DNA from: Oceanidesulfovibrio marinus
Lineage (GTDB): Bacteria > Desulfobacterota > Desulfovibrionia > Desulfovibrionales > Desulfovibrionaceae
NCBI RefSeq assembly: GCF_013085545.1
Contig: NZ_CP039543.1
Location: 3,689,322-3,753,321 of the forward strand
DNA length: 64,000 bases
Direction of reading: 5' to 3'
The notes beneath the pieces are model-generated. The model was not told where the DNA came from. It searched no databases and saw only the letters and a program-made list of their open reading frames with translations. This document shows, one piece after another, positions 19,282 through 27,291 of this stretch. Position 1 is the stretch's first letter, and each line of letters starts with the position of its first letter. Made by a program: the position numbers and the translations under genes.

Positions 19282-20424
19282 ATGGACACGATGACTTCCA
19301 AACGCGACTACTACGAGGTGCTGGGCGTTTCCCGCGAGGCGTCCGAGGACGAGATCAAACGGGCGTACCGCAAGCTCGCCTTCGAGAACCACCCGGACCG
19401 CAATCCGGACGACGCTGAGGCCGAGAACCGGTTCAAGGAAGCGGCAGAAGCCTACGAGGTGTTGCGCGATTCGCAGAAGCGCCAGCGCTATGACCAGTTC
19501 GGCCACGCCGGCGTGGGCAACGGCGGTTCCGGCGGCTTCGGCGGCTTCAACTCCAACGAAGACATTTTCAGCGCCTTTGGCGACATCTTCAGCGAGTTCT
19601 TCGGGTTCGGCGGCGGCGCTCGCAGCCACGGCCCCAGGCCGCGCGCCGGCATGGACCTGCGCTACAATCTCACCATCACCTTCCGCGAGGCGGCCAAGGG
19701 GGTGGAGCAGACCATCACCATTCCCAGGGACGAACCCTGCGAGGAGTGCGACGGCAGCGGCGCGGCTCCCGGTACCAGCCCGGAGACCTGCAAGCACTGC
19801 GGCGGCGCCGGGCAGATCCACCAGTCCCAGGGCTTCTTCCGCATCGCGGTCACCTGCCCGGTGTGCCGCGGCGAGGGTGTTGTCATTACGGATCCCTGCC
19901 CGAAGTGCCGGGGACGCGGCACCAATGCGGTCATGCGCGACCTGAGCGTGCGCATTCCGGCCGGTGTGGACGACGGCAGCCGCCTGCGCCTGCGCGGCGA
20001 GGGCGAGCCCGGAGAGCACGGCGGCCCTCCCGGCGACCTCTATGTGGTCATCCATGTGGAGGAGGACAAGACCTTCGAGCGCCAGGGCCAGGACCTGGTC
20101 TACGCCACCTCCGTTTCCATGGTGGATGCGGCGCTGGGCAAGAAGATCGAGGTGCCCACCCTGGACGAGCCCGTGACCATGGAGATTCCGCGCGGCACGC
20201 AGTCCGGCGAGGTTTTCAAGCTCAAGGGCAAGGGCCTGCCGTACCTGGGCTCCGAGCACAAGGGCGACCTGCTGGTGGAGGTTACGGTGAAGACACCCTC
20301 CCGCCTGAGCAAGAAGCAGGAAGAGCTGCTGCGCGGGTTCAAGAAGCTCGAAAAGAACAAGCCCATGAACAAGGTGAAGAACTTCTTCAAGAAGGAAGAC
20401 AAGGCAGTGGGCGACGAGGAGTAG
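19282..20424 (+). CDS. dnaJ: Chaperone protein DnaJ
   Basis: 380 residues with all DnaJ parts: J-domain at about 7-72 with the HPD tripeptide, Gly/Phe-rich linker at about 77-115, four zinc-finger repeats ([32 protein letters not shown], about 153-220) and the C-terminal substrate-binding domain. It stimulates DnaK ATPase activity. dnaK and grpE are not in the window. A second ATG three codons downstream is an alternative start. Confidence 0.97.
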   Translation: MDTMTSKRDYYEVLGVSREASEDEIKRAYRKLAFENHPDRNPDDAEAENRFKEAAEAYEVLRDSQKRQRYDQFGHAGVGNGGSGGFGGFNSNEDIFSAFGDIFSEFFGFGGGARSHGPRPRAGMDLRYNLTITFREAAKGVEQTITIPRDEPCEECDGSGAAPGTSPETCKHCGGAGQIHQSQGFFRIAVTCPVCRGEGVVITDPCPKCRGRGTNAVMRDLSVRIPAGVDDGSRLRLRGEGEPGEHGGPPGDLYVVIHVEEDKTFERQGQDLVYATSVSMVDAALGKKIEVPTLDEPVTMEIPRGTQSGEVFKLKGKGLPYLGSEHKGDLLVEVTVKTPSRLSKKQEELLRGFKKLEKNKPMNKVKNFFKKEDKAVGDEE

Positions 20425-20556
20425 AAGCGGCCTCAGCAATGCCCGTGCATCCTGTGGCGGCGTCAGGCTCACTCCGCTCGAAGGTCGAATATTGGTGTAT
20501 GCACTCCCTCCGCGCGGAGTTCGCCTTCCTTGCCATAGAACACAATGCCTATTGTT
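20425..20556. repeat. Intergenic repeat copy 1, between dnaJ and moaC
   Basis: Starts directly at the dnaJ stop and is similar to 21142-21255, which starts at the moaC stop. Shared blocks include CAATGCCC, GGCGGCGTCAGGCTC and TTGCC.NAGAACACAAT, and the end is palindromic (ACAATGCCTATTGT, 20542-20555). On the minus strand it is open and would read [17 protein letters not shown], but this is not a gene by itself. Confidence 0.65.
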
Positions 20557-20634
20557 GAGACGACTTCATATTTGTCCCGATCCGGCTCTTCCACTCCATC
20601 GTACCTGGAGCCAACCCGAACCCAGCAGGTACCC

Positions 20635-21141
20635 ATGTCCGGATTCTCCCATATAGATGAGCAGGGCCGCGCGCGCATGGTGGACGTTGCCGGCAAGAAC
20701 GTGACCCAGCGCCGCGCCATCGCCGGCATGCAGGTGCGGCTCTCGGCCGAGACATTCCGCCTTCTGAAGGAGCAGGCCCTGCCCAAGGGCGACGCCATGG
20801 CCACGGCGCGTATCGCCGGCATCCAGGCCGGCAAGCTCACGGCGCAACTCATTCCGCTGTGCCACCCGCTGCCGCTCAGCTTCCTGGACGTGTCATTCGG
20901 GTTGGACGAGGCGCGCTCCACCGTGCTGGTGAAGGCCGAGGCGCGCACGGCCGACCGCACCGGTGTGGAGATGGAGGCCATGACCGCGGCCTCCGTAGCC
21001 GGCCTGGCCCTGTACGACATGTGCAAGGCCGTGCAGAAGGACATCGTGCTCGGCGAGCTCAAGCTGCTCTACAAGAGCGGCGGCAAGAGCGGGGAGTTCA
21101 AGAGCCCGGAGTGGGCCGAGTGGGAGTCCGTGGGCGAGTAG
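20635..21141 (+). CDS. moaC: Cyclic pyranopterin monophosphate synthase
   Basis: 168 residues from ATG 20635; an in-frame upstream ATG would add 30 residues that overlap the intergenic repeat and do not look like MoaC. MoaC acts after MoaA in molybdopterin synthesis. Family motifs are clear: [48 protein letters not shown] (Lys and His-Pro catalytic region), [17 protein letters not shown] and [11 protein letters not shown]. Followed by a repeat and a strong terminator. Confidence 0.95.
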   Translation: MSGFSHIDEQGRARMVDVAGKNVTQRRAIAGMQVRLSAETFRLLKEQALPKGDAMATARIAGIQAGKLTAQLIPLCHPLPLSFLDVSFGLDEARSTVLVKAEARTADRTGVEMEAMTAASVAGLALYDMCKAVQKDIVLGELKLLYKSGGKSGEFKSPEWAEWESVGE

Positions 21142-21255
21142 AAACCGTCTCCACAATGCCCTTGTGCCCTGCGGCGGCGTCAGGCTCGCTGTTGTATATG
21201 CTTCTCTCCGCGCAAAACCTCGCCCTCCTTGCCGCAGAACACAATTTCAATTGTG
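21142..21255. repeat. Intergenic repeat copy 2, behind moaC
   Basis: Imperfect second copy of the 20425-20556 element. It lacks an internal segment of about 20 bp and ends in a different palindrome (CACAATTTCAATTGTG, 21240-21255). Like copy 1 it begins exactly at the stop codon of the preceding gene. Confidence 0.65.
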
Positions 21256-21301
21256 GATGCAGTTTCTGAGAGCTGAAAATCATATTGATTTTTCAAGGTG
21301 A

Positions 21302-21337
21302 AAGGCGGCTGTCCCGATTGGGGCGGCCGCCTTTTTT
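21302..21337 (+). terminator. Rho-independent terminator of moaC
   Basis: Stem AAGGCGGC(T)GTCCC / GGGGCGGCCGCCTT around GATT, followed by six T residues. The unknown cassette begins immediately behind it. Confidence 0.92.
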
Positions 21338-21366
21338 CGTGTGCTGGGGGCTGGCGGGGGAAACCA

Positions 21367-21457
21367 GCCGGAACCGCTTCCCCGCGGTGTTCACAGCATG
21401 TCGCGGGTAACGTTGCGTTGCGACACAGCCATTCAACGCTACCCAAAGGAGCGAACC
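21367..21457 (+). promoter_or_regulatory. Conserved leader of cassette gene A, copy 1
   Basis: The 91 bp before gene A match the 90 bp before its second copy (51923-52012, minus strand). Both run from CCGGAAC through CCGCGGTG and TCGCGG.TAA to the ribosome-binding segment CCAAAGGAGCGAA. In both places it lies just behind the terminator of a housekeeping gene. It probably carries the cassette promoter and marks its left edge. Confidence 0.6.
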
Positions 21458-22180
21458 ATGCCCGCGATAAACCTGAGCCCGCCACTGTTGACCGATAAAG
21501 ATGAAAAAATCTATACGAAGAATCCGTTTGCGAAAAGGCGCTGGATAGCCAACCCCGGCGCGTGCGAGATTTGCCGCAAACGGGATGGCCATATGTACAA
21601 CTACCATGATGTCCCAAAGCGGCCGCATCCGAACTGCAAGTGCCGGGTAGAGGCGGTGGAGGCAGAGCAAACGATACAGCAGTATGTACCTCCCGATAGA
21701 ATTCCATGGCCGAATTATTCGGTGAACATCAGAGGGACTGCCATAATGATGACAGTTGGAGAAGGCGGCGATGCTTGTTTTCTGAGGTGTAATGTTTCAA
21801 CAGCATGCATCCCTGAAAAACGCGTGGCAGATAATTTTATTAAGGGGAGGCAATACAATGGTGTATATAAGGCTACGTTGTTTGGGCCAGCAATTTCAGC
21901 GACGTTATTAGGAGGTACGACCTCTCAAATAGAGTTGTATCCGACATGTACATCATGTGACTATAAAACACCCCTGCATGCTATGGAAGGATGGGCAAAT
22001 GTGCTTGTAGGAGGATGGGCGTTCGCGGGGAATGGGCATAGTGCAAGTATATTTACTCTGGGCGCTACAAAAAGTACGTCATGGAAAGGTCATCAAGATG
22101 GTGTTGAAGTCAGCATTGGGTGGTATGGTGGCTGGGGCTATATTGAATCTTATACATCGTTTGAGTGCGGGTATTCATGA
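21458..22180 (+). CDS. Cassette gene A: unknown protein with CxxC/HPNCKC motif
   Basis: 240 residues from the ATG preceded by AAAGGAG. Not recognised as a named family. Residues 33-64 have NPGACEICRKRDGH, then HPNCKC (Cys36, Cys39, His57, Cys60, Cys62), resembling the cysteine/histidine motif at the C-terminal end of Mu gpF-type (MuF) minor head proteins and MuF-like toxins. The rest is Gly-rich and probably beta-structured, with six more cysteines and WYGGWGYIESYTSFECGYS at the end. There is no signal peptide or clear membrane helix. Its stop overlaps the start of gene B. AT-richer than its neighbours. A paralogue lies at 51203-51922. An effector role is inferred from the pairing only. Confidence 0.7.
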   Translation: MPAINLSPPLLTDKDEKIYTKNPFAKRRWIANPGACEICRKRDGHMYNYHDVPKRPHPNCKCRVEAVEAEQTIQQYVPPDRIPWPNYSVNIRGTAIMMTVGEGGDACFLRCNVSTACIPEKRVADNFIKGRQYNGVYKATLFGPAISATLLGGTTSQIELYPTCTSCDYKTPLHAMEGWANVLVGGWAFAGNGHSASIFTLGATKSTSWKGHQDGVEVSIGWYGGWGYIESYTSFECGYS

Positions 22181-22569
22181 TGTGTAAAAGAGCAAAGTAC
22201 AATGCAGCTGTTGGGCTTATAGCTGGGGTATATATTATTCCATGGCTCCTTGGGGACGCGTGGAACTACCTTGTTGGTCCTGTTCTGGCGATGTGGATAG
22301 GTGTTCTTTGGATTGTTGCGTCCAAATACGAGAACGACTCGAAAATTGCAGAGTTCATTGTTTGGTCGACATATATCCCAGGGATTTTTGAGTTCACGAA
22401 GTTTCATAAACTTTTCGGCTCGCTCCTGATCTTCTTTGGAGCTTTGTTTCTTTGTTTAAACTATCCAGAAATTGCAGGACTTGCGTTACTGTACAATGTG
22501 TATTGGTCGATACTGTACCTCGTTGCCATAATTGTTGTAGGCGGTTTTGTTGCTGCGTTGATTCTATAA
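22177..22569 (+). CDS. Cassette gene B (copy B1): four-segment membrane protein
   Basis: 130 residues. Four hydrophobic stretches at about 9-25, 31-48, 79-95 and 99-127 are joined by a polar loop (SKYENDSKIAEFIVWSTY) that is the most conserved part of the family. It starts inside the stop of A (ATGA), so expression is coupled. Relatives in this window are at 24637, 25089, 25530 (broken) and 50814. Small four-helix membrane proteins next to a toxin are typical of immunity proteins to membrane-active bacteriocins; this comparison is an inference. Base composition is about 42% GC. Confidence 0.7.
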   Translation: MMCKRAKYNAAVGLIAGVYIIPWLLGDAWNYLVGPVLAMWIGVLWIVASKYENDSKIAEFIVWSTYIPGIFEFTKFHKLFGSLLIFFGALFLCLNYPEIAGLALLYNVYWSILYLVAIIVVGGFVAALIL

Positions 22570-22676
22570 CAACTCTCGCTGCCGATGGGAGCGGACCAGT
22601 TTGCCCGATTGCGGCTCTGGCCTCTGCTCTCGTCATAGAGCTCACCGCGCTCGGCGCAGTGGGGAGCGTCGTGGCG

Positions 22677-22883
22677 ATGGAAACGGCGCTGGGGCTTATC
22701 TGGGATGCGCTGCCGTATTTGCCGCCGGCGGCAGCGAGGTTTGTGCTGCAAAATGCGGACAAATTTAAGGATGGACTAGACTTCGCGGGGGGCTTCATGC
22801 CGGGATTTTCAGAGGGTCTGGGCGGCATACCAGCTTTTGTAAAAGAAGTGATATTCCGCTTGAACAATTCCTCTGAAGAATAG
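22677..22883 (+). CDS. Cassette segment C (copy 1), possibly a displaced C-terminal fragment
   Basis: An open frame runs from before the B stop to 22883, with the first good ATG at 22677 behind GGGGAG, giving 68 residues (METALGLIWDALPYLPPAAARFVLQ...GGIPAFVKEVIFRL). A longer protein from TTG/CTG is possible: the upstream in-frame segment GSGPVCPIAALASALVIELTALG is kept in the second copy too. It is far richer in GC than A and B, as though it came from another source. It could be the severed tail of a larger protein. No family recognised. Confidence 0.45.
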   Translation: METALGLIWDALPYLPPAAARFVLQNADKFKDGLDFAGGFMPGFSEGLGGIPAFVKEVIFRLNNSSEE

Positions 22884-23119
22884 ACTTAAAAAGGCAAGAT
22901 AAGGTTCAAGATGGGAAATATGTACACAAAGAAAAGGAGCTACTGGGCATTAATGGGGGTTCCTTTCGCGTTGTATGGCGTGCTGATAATCATAGATCCG
23001 GTGTATTACAGTGGGAAGTTCCAGATGGTAATTGATCTCCATGGAATAAATTATATCCTGGGGCCACTGCTAATTGCTGTTGGATCAGTACTAATATGGC
23101 GTTTTTTTGTTCCCCAGAA

Positions 23120-24331
23120 TGTACAGAGATAGTATTCACCTGACACTCCGCCCCTGGCGGGGTGATGGTTATGCTGCTTCTTCGATTGTTTCTGCCTCTG
23201 CCTCGTCGTTTACGATGCCGTCCAGGAACGCCTGGTAGGGCACTCGGCCGTTCATGCCGCGACCCTGGTGGGTGCGTTCCCGGTTATAGTGGTTCAGGTA
23301 ACTATCCAAATCCTCTTGCATTTCCTCCACCGATTCGTACCACTTCTCGCGGCCCTTGATGCGGAAATGTTCGTCGAGCAGCGTCCGATGCAGCCGCTCC
23401 ACGAAACCGTTGCTTTGCGGCCTCCGAACCTGTGTCGTGCGATGTTCAATACCTTCTAATTGCAGGAACAATTCGTACGGATGCCTGTCCGGTCGACCGC
23501 AAAACTCGCGACCATTGTCCGACAGAATCGTGGAGATGCGCGCGGCGTGCTCCTCGAAGAACGGCAGCACGTCTTCATTCAGCACGTGAACCGCGGTGAC
23601 CGGCAGCTTGGTGGTGTAGAGTCGGCCCCAGGCGTAGCGGCTGTGGCAGTCGATAACAGACTGTAAATACACGCGTCCAACGCCTTTGAGCGTGCCCACG
23701 AAGAAGGTGTCCACGGCCACGAGGTCGCCGGTGTGGCGCGTCTCGATGTGTCGGTCGCGGAACTCGGGGCTGAAGCGCTCCAGAACGCGAATCTGCTCGT
23801 CCGAGAGTTCGAGGCGCTGCGCCCGCACGCTCTTCTCCAGCCGTAGCAGTCGCTCGTGTCGGGTGAGCAAGCCGTGCCGGCTCCAGACGCCGCGGACGCC
23901 GCCGGAGCTGACCTGAACGCCCTGCAGGACAAGCTGTTGGGCGACGCGGAGCGGGCCGTACGTGGGGTGGGCCAAGCAGTAGTCGAGGATTGCCTGCTCG
24001 ACAGCCTCGTCAACGCGGTTGGGATGCGGGCCTCGCGGCCCGGGCAGACGATCCAGCAGGCCTTCAGCGCCGAAGGTCTGGTAATTGCGCCGGATTTCGT
24101 AGAATTGCTGCCTGGAATAGCCCATGATTTTGCAGGCTTTGCTGACGTTTCCCAGCTCGGTAGCCAGCTCTAGCAGACTCATCTTCCTTCGTGCTACTTT
24201 GCGTTTCGTGGTCATGGCGTTCTCCTCGCTGCGGGTTGGATGAAGCTTCGCAACTCCATCGATACCCAGCCAGGGACGGCATGACCACAACCTTTTGGTG
24301 GTCAGTGTCAGGTTATATCCATCTCAGTTCA
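23120..24331 (-). mobile_element. IS481-type insertion sequence, copy 1
   Basis: 1212 bp. The ends are imperfect inverted repeats starting TGTACAGAGATAG (left) and TGAACTGAGATGG (right, complement), each leading into ACCTGACA. It is flanked by the 7-bp direct repeat CCCAGAA (23113-23119 and 24332-24338), so it moved here as a single unit. It interrupts cassette gene D1. Confidence 0.93.
23169..24215 (-). CDS. IS481-family transposase, copy 1
   Basis: 348 residues from the ATG reading MTTKRKVARRKM. An N-terminal helix-turn-helix region (SLLELATELGNVSKACKIMGYSRQQFYEI) precedes an rve-type DDE core: DLVAVDTFF, TILSDNGREF and NGFVERLHRTLLDEHF supply the Asp, Asp and Glu. It looks intact and possibly active. 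Copies 2 and 3 differ at scattered positions; copy 1 has, for example, SVRAQRLELSD where they have SVREQ. Confidence 0.95.
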   Translation of the reverse strand: MTTKRKVARRKMSLLELATELGNVSKACKIMGYSRQQFYEIRRNYQTFGAEGLLDRLPGPRGPHPNRVDEAVEQAILDYCLAHPTYGPLRVAQQLVLQGVQVSSGGVRGVWSRHGLLTRHERLLRLEKSVRAQRLELSDEQIRVLERFSPEFRDRHIETRHTGDLVAVDTFFVGTLKGVGRVYLQSVIDCHSRYAWGRLYTTKLPVTAVHVLNEDVLPFFEEHAARISTILSDNGREFCGRPDRHPYELFLQLEGIEHRTTQVRRPQSNGFVERLHRTLLDEHFRIKGREKWYESVEEMQEDLDSYLNHYNRERTHQGRGMNGRVPYQAFLDGIVNDEAEAETIEEAA

Positions 24332-24509
24332 CCCAGAAGAAGCATATTTCAATTTTCACAACCATGATCTGCCCAAAATGCCAGACAACTTATCAGCCCG
24401 ACAGAACTGAGCACTTGACCTGTTCCAAATGCGGCGGCGAGCTCGAACCCCTCGAAGGTTTCTACGAGCGGCATCCTGAGCTGAAGGATGAGTGAGCCCG
24501 CATATGAAG

Positions 24510-24540
24510 AAGGCGAATGCCCGGTTGGGGCGGTCGCCTT
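24510..24540 (+). terminator. Hairpin terminator behind cassette gene D1
   Basis: Stem AAGGCGAATGCCC / GGGGCGGTCGCCTT with a short loop, followed by CATTTGT. It resembles the moaC and hisF terminators and closes the A-B-C-D unit. Confidence 0.65.
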
Positions 24541-24636
24541 CATTTGTATGTTGGGACAGGTCGGGTCCTGAACCTGCGTTAGTGGATACAGAGGGTGGCA
24601 CTCGAATTATATTGGCCCTATCAATGTGGTATGTAA

Positions 24637-25026
24637 ATGAAAGTGATACATCTTAAGTATACTACGCTACTTATCGTCGTTATATACGCCATGTGTAGTC
24701 CGTTACTTCTTGGCGATGTGTGGCTATTTCCTGCTGGAGGAACAGGTGTCATATTAATTGGAGTCATGACTTTCTTTGCCGAACAATATCAAGATGAGTC
24801 AACCGTTGCTCGTTTTATCGCATGGAATATTGAAATGCGTGAACTTGGTGAGACGGGACATTGTAAGAAGTCAGCATTTTTTGAAGTAGCCTTGGGCGCC
24901 GGGCTCATTGCAGTTCGTTATGATGCAGTTTTAGAGATTGCCCAAAGTCTCAATGTGCCTTGGGTGTTGCTACCACTTTTCTCCATAGCCCTTGCCGGGA
25001 TATTTGCTTTGGTATTGTCCCAGTGA
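24637..25026 (+). CDS. Orphan B-family membrane protein (B3)
   Basis: 129 residues, about four hydrophobic segments. Similar to B1 in layout: KYTTLLIVV at the start, a GD.W turn, LIGVM, then a polar loop (EQYQDESTVARFIAWNIEMREL) corresponding to KYENDSKIAEFIVW of B1, and a hydrophobic C-terminus. It has no A gene in front. AT-rich. Looks like an orphan or diverged partner gene; function unknown. Confidence 0.6.
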   Translation: MKVIHLKYTTLLIVVIYAMCSPLLLGDVWLFPAGGTGVILIGVMTFFAEQYQDESTVARFIAWNIEMRELGETGHCKKSAFFEVALGAGLIAVRYDAVLEIAQSLNVPWVLLPLFSIALAGIFALVLSQ

Positions 25027-25088
25027 TTCTGATACAGAATGCGGCAGGCATGGTGTTTGATGGACGCATGTCTTCAGTCTTCTTGGCT

Positions 25089-25499
25089 ATGATTGCGACG
25101 TGTGATGTCAAGGTAAGAAATTTGAAATACAATATACTATTGGCAGCTACTCTATGTCTGGTTTGGAGCCCAGTTGTCCCTGGTGATCAGTGGTTGCCGT
25201 TTACCTCAGCCACAGGAGCAATACTCATAGGTGTATTGTCATACTTTGCAGACCAGTACACGGACGTCTCCATGGTGGCACGTTTTTTGGTATGGAATGC
25301 AGATATGAGAGAGTGGTGGCGGGAAGAGGTGAACTATAGGAGAGAAGGTTGGTACGCGATCATATTTGGGATGCTGTTTATGGCTATACTTTATAGCCAT
25401 GTCTTTGATCTCGCTGATAGCCTCGGCATCCATTGGGTTATTCTCCCTCTCTCGTCGTTTGCGTTGGCAGGATGCTTTGCTTTAATATTACGTCACTAA
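25089..25499 (+). CDS. Orphan B-family membrane protein (B4)
   Basis: 136 residues from ATG 25089, the first in-frame ATG close to the region that aligns with B3 (VKVRNLKYNIL against MKVIHLKYTTL); an upstream ATG would add little that aligns. Motifs shared with B3: GD.W, AILIGVL.YFA.QY.D.S.VARF..WN..MRE and ..W..LPL.S.ALAG.FAL. B3 and B4 are therefore a tandem duplication, more alike to each other than to B1. Confidence 0.6.
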   Translation: MIATCDVKVRNLKYNILLAATLCLVWSPVVPGDQWLPFTSATGAILIGVLSYFADQYTDVSMVARFLVWNADMREWWREEVNYRREGWYAIIFGMLFMAILYSHVFDLADSLGIHWVILPLSSFALAGCFALILRH

Positions 25500-25529
25500 A
25501 GTAGGTACGTTGTCGGAATGCGGACATTC

Positions 25530-25922
25530 ATGATGCCAAAAAATGCAAAGTATAATGTAGCAGCTATGACTATTACTGGAATATATCTTATCCAGTGGCT
25601 CCTTGGGGATGAGTAGAACTGCTTTGTTGGTCCTGTTCTGGCGATGTGCATAGGTATTCTTTGAATTATTGCGTCCAAATACGAGAACGACTCGAGAATT
25701 GCAGAGTTCATTGTTTGGTCGACATATCTCCCAAGAATTTTTGAGTTCACGAAATTACATAAACTTTTCGGCTTGCTCCTGATCTTCTTTGGGGTTTTGT
25801 TTCTTGGTTTAAATTATCACGAGATTGCAGGGCTTGCGTTACTGTACAATGTGTATTGGTCGATACTGTACCTCGTTGCCATAATTGTTGTAGGCGGTTT
25901 TGTTGCTGCGTTGATTCTATAA
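25530..25922 (+). pseudogene. Broken B-family copy (B5), two Trp-to-stop changes
   Basis: Same length as B1 (131 codons with stop) and nearly identical from about codon 45 onward. Codon 29 is TAG (25614-25616) and codon 45 is TGA (25662-25664); B1 has TGG at both. No frameshift is present. It is the 5' part of a direct duplication of 22177-22760. Confidence 0.85.
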
Positions 25923-25979
25923 CAACTCTCGCTGCCGATGGGAGCGGACCAGTTTGCCCGATTGCGGCTCTGGCCTCTG

Positions 25980-27291
25980 TGGTGTTGCCCCCGCTAAATC
26001 GGACACTCGGCTGTTGCCATAGAGCGGATGAACTCGCGAGGAGATTTCATCCGCAACCCCTTGTGGGGATGCCTCTCGTTGTAATCTTCGATCCAGTCCG
26101 CCAGCTGTCCGAACACCGTCACGGCATCCGGCCTGTCGCTTATGCGCACGTAATCACGCTTGAACGTGTTCACGAACGCTTCGGCAATGCCGTTGCTCTC
26201 CGGGCTCCTGACGGGCGTGAACCGGCTCTCCAGGCCCAGCCACGAGGCGAACTCCACCGTGTCTTTCGCCGTGTAGCATGAGCCGTTGTCCGAAAGCCAT
26301 TGCACCGGGCGGGGAGTTCGATTTGTCCCGAACCGCTTCTCGACGCACTCCAGCATCAGGTCCTGGATCATCGAGCTGGAAATGCCCCGGCTCGACGCCA
26401 TATGGCCGATGACTTCCCTGTCGCAGCAATCAATGGCGAACGCCACCCTGACCGCCTCGCCATTGGCGCAGGACACTTCGAAGACGTCGGAACTCCAGCG
26501 CAGGTTGCTGCGCAGCGTAATTACCTTGCCGTCATGGGCGCGCGTCGGCCGCTTGCCGGAATGCCGCGTCAGCAGAAGTCCATGAAGGCGCATGATGCGG
26601 TAAACGCGTTTGTGATTCACGCGAGGCTGGCCCAACTCAACCAGGCGTCGATTGAGCACGGCGCAAACCCGCCTGTAGCCGTACGTGAGACGATCGTCGA
26701 TGATGTCGCGAATGAGCGGCAGCAGCGCTTCATCTTCTGCCTTGGAATAGCGAGGCGGCCTCACCTTTGGCTGGGCGCCGACGCGCTCCACAAGCCTGGA
26801 CCGGGAAACGCCCATGGCGTCTGCAACGCGCGTCATGGGGTATCGTCCTCGAAGGGCAATGGCGTGCGCGAGATCAGTTTTTTTTTCGCGCGCAATCTCG
26901 ATGGCCTCCTTGAGGATCTCCACTTCCATCGTCTTCTTGCCCAGAAGGCGCTCGAGATCGCGGATGCGCTTCTTCATGGCCCGCGCTTCGGCTGCCGAAA
27001 CAACCGTGTCGTTGGCCTCGATGGCTTTCCTGCCGCCCTCGCTCATGAGCTTCCTCCAGCGGAAAAGGAGATTGGGGGCGATGCCGTGCTTGCGGGCCAC
27101 GTAGGAGACGCTCATGCCTGGCTGCGACGACTCCTCGACGATCCGCAACTTCTCGGTCAGTGCCCAGCGCCGGCGCTGGACACTGTGCACCACCTCTACC
27201 GTCGGATACTCGTTAGCACTATGTCTAGACATGCCTCCAGACCTACCTCTTCGGTATGCCGAGGTGTCCGGTCGAAACGGGGGCTACTCCA
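25980..27291 (-). mobile_element. IS3-family (IS2 group) insertion sequence
   Basis: 1312 bp bounded by imperfect inverted repeats (TGGTGTTGCCCCCG left; TGGAGTAGCCCCCG right, complement) and by the 5-bp direct repeat CTCTG (25975-25979, 27292-27296). The uninterrupted target is preserved at 22615-22630, which proves the boundaries. Confidence 0.93.
25994..27232 (-). CDS. IS2-group transposase, OrfA-OrfB fused in one frame
   Basis: 412 residues. The first ~120 form the OrfA part: helix-turn-helix SYVARKHGIAPNLLFRWRKL and a leucine zipper with LERLLGKKTMEVEILKEAIEIA. The rest is OrfB with the DDE residues in SSDVFEV, WLSDNGSCY and NGIAEAFVNTFKRDY. In IS2 the two parts are joined by a programmed frameshift at an A-rich site; here the run is nine A residues (26878-26886 on the plus strand as T9) and the frame is continuous, encoding REKKTD. 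Slippage here would now produce OrfA alone. Confidence 0.93.
   Translation of the reverse strand: MSRHSANEYPTVEVVHSVQRRRWALTEKLRIVEESSQPGMSVSYVARKHGIAPNLLFRWRKLMSEGGRKAIEANDTVVSAAEARAMKKRIRDLERLLGKKTMEVEILKEAIEIAREKKTDLAHAIALRGRYPMTRVADAMGVSRSRLVERVGAQPKVRPPRYSKAEDEALLPLIRDIIDDRLTYGYRRVCAVLNRRLVELGQPRVNHKRVYRIMRLHGLLLTRHSGKRPTRAHDGKVITLRSNLRWSSDVFEVSCANGEAVRVAFAIDCCDREVIGHMASSRGISSSMIQDLMLECVEKRFGTNRTPRPVQWLSDNGSCYTAKDTVEFASWLGLESRFTPVRSPESNGIAEAFVNTFKRDYVRISDRPDAVTVFGQLADWIEDYNERHPHKGLRMKSPREFIRSMATAECPI

Larger units (their letters stand above)
22911..24495 (+). pseudogene. Cassette gene D (copy D1), split by an IS481-type element
   Basis: The first part (22911-23119) encodes two membrane segments ending WRFFVPQ; the second part (24339-24495) encodes KKHISIFTTMICPKCQTTY...CSKCGGELEPLEGFYERHPELKDE. 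Removing the IS (23120-24331) and one 7-bp CCCAGAA repeat joins them in one frame, giving about 122 residues that match the intact D2 gene at 27591-27959. The zinc-ribbon half has CxxC-x13-CxxC. The present upstream piece is a 73-residue protein ending inside the IS. Confidence 0.85.

Noticed and set aside
21458-22180. Reading gene A as a prophage head gene
   Set aside because: Only the short Cys/His motif resembles MuF proteins; no portal, capsid, terminase or tail gene lies near either copy.
22452-22883. Full 143-codon frame from TTG at 22452 as one gene
   Set aside because: Its first 40 codons overlap B1 in another frame and read as Cys-rich nonsense, so a shorter segment C is preferred.
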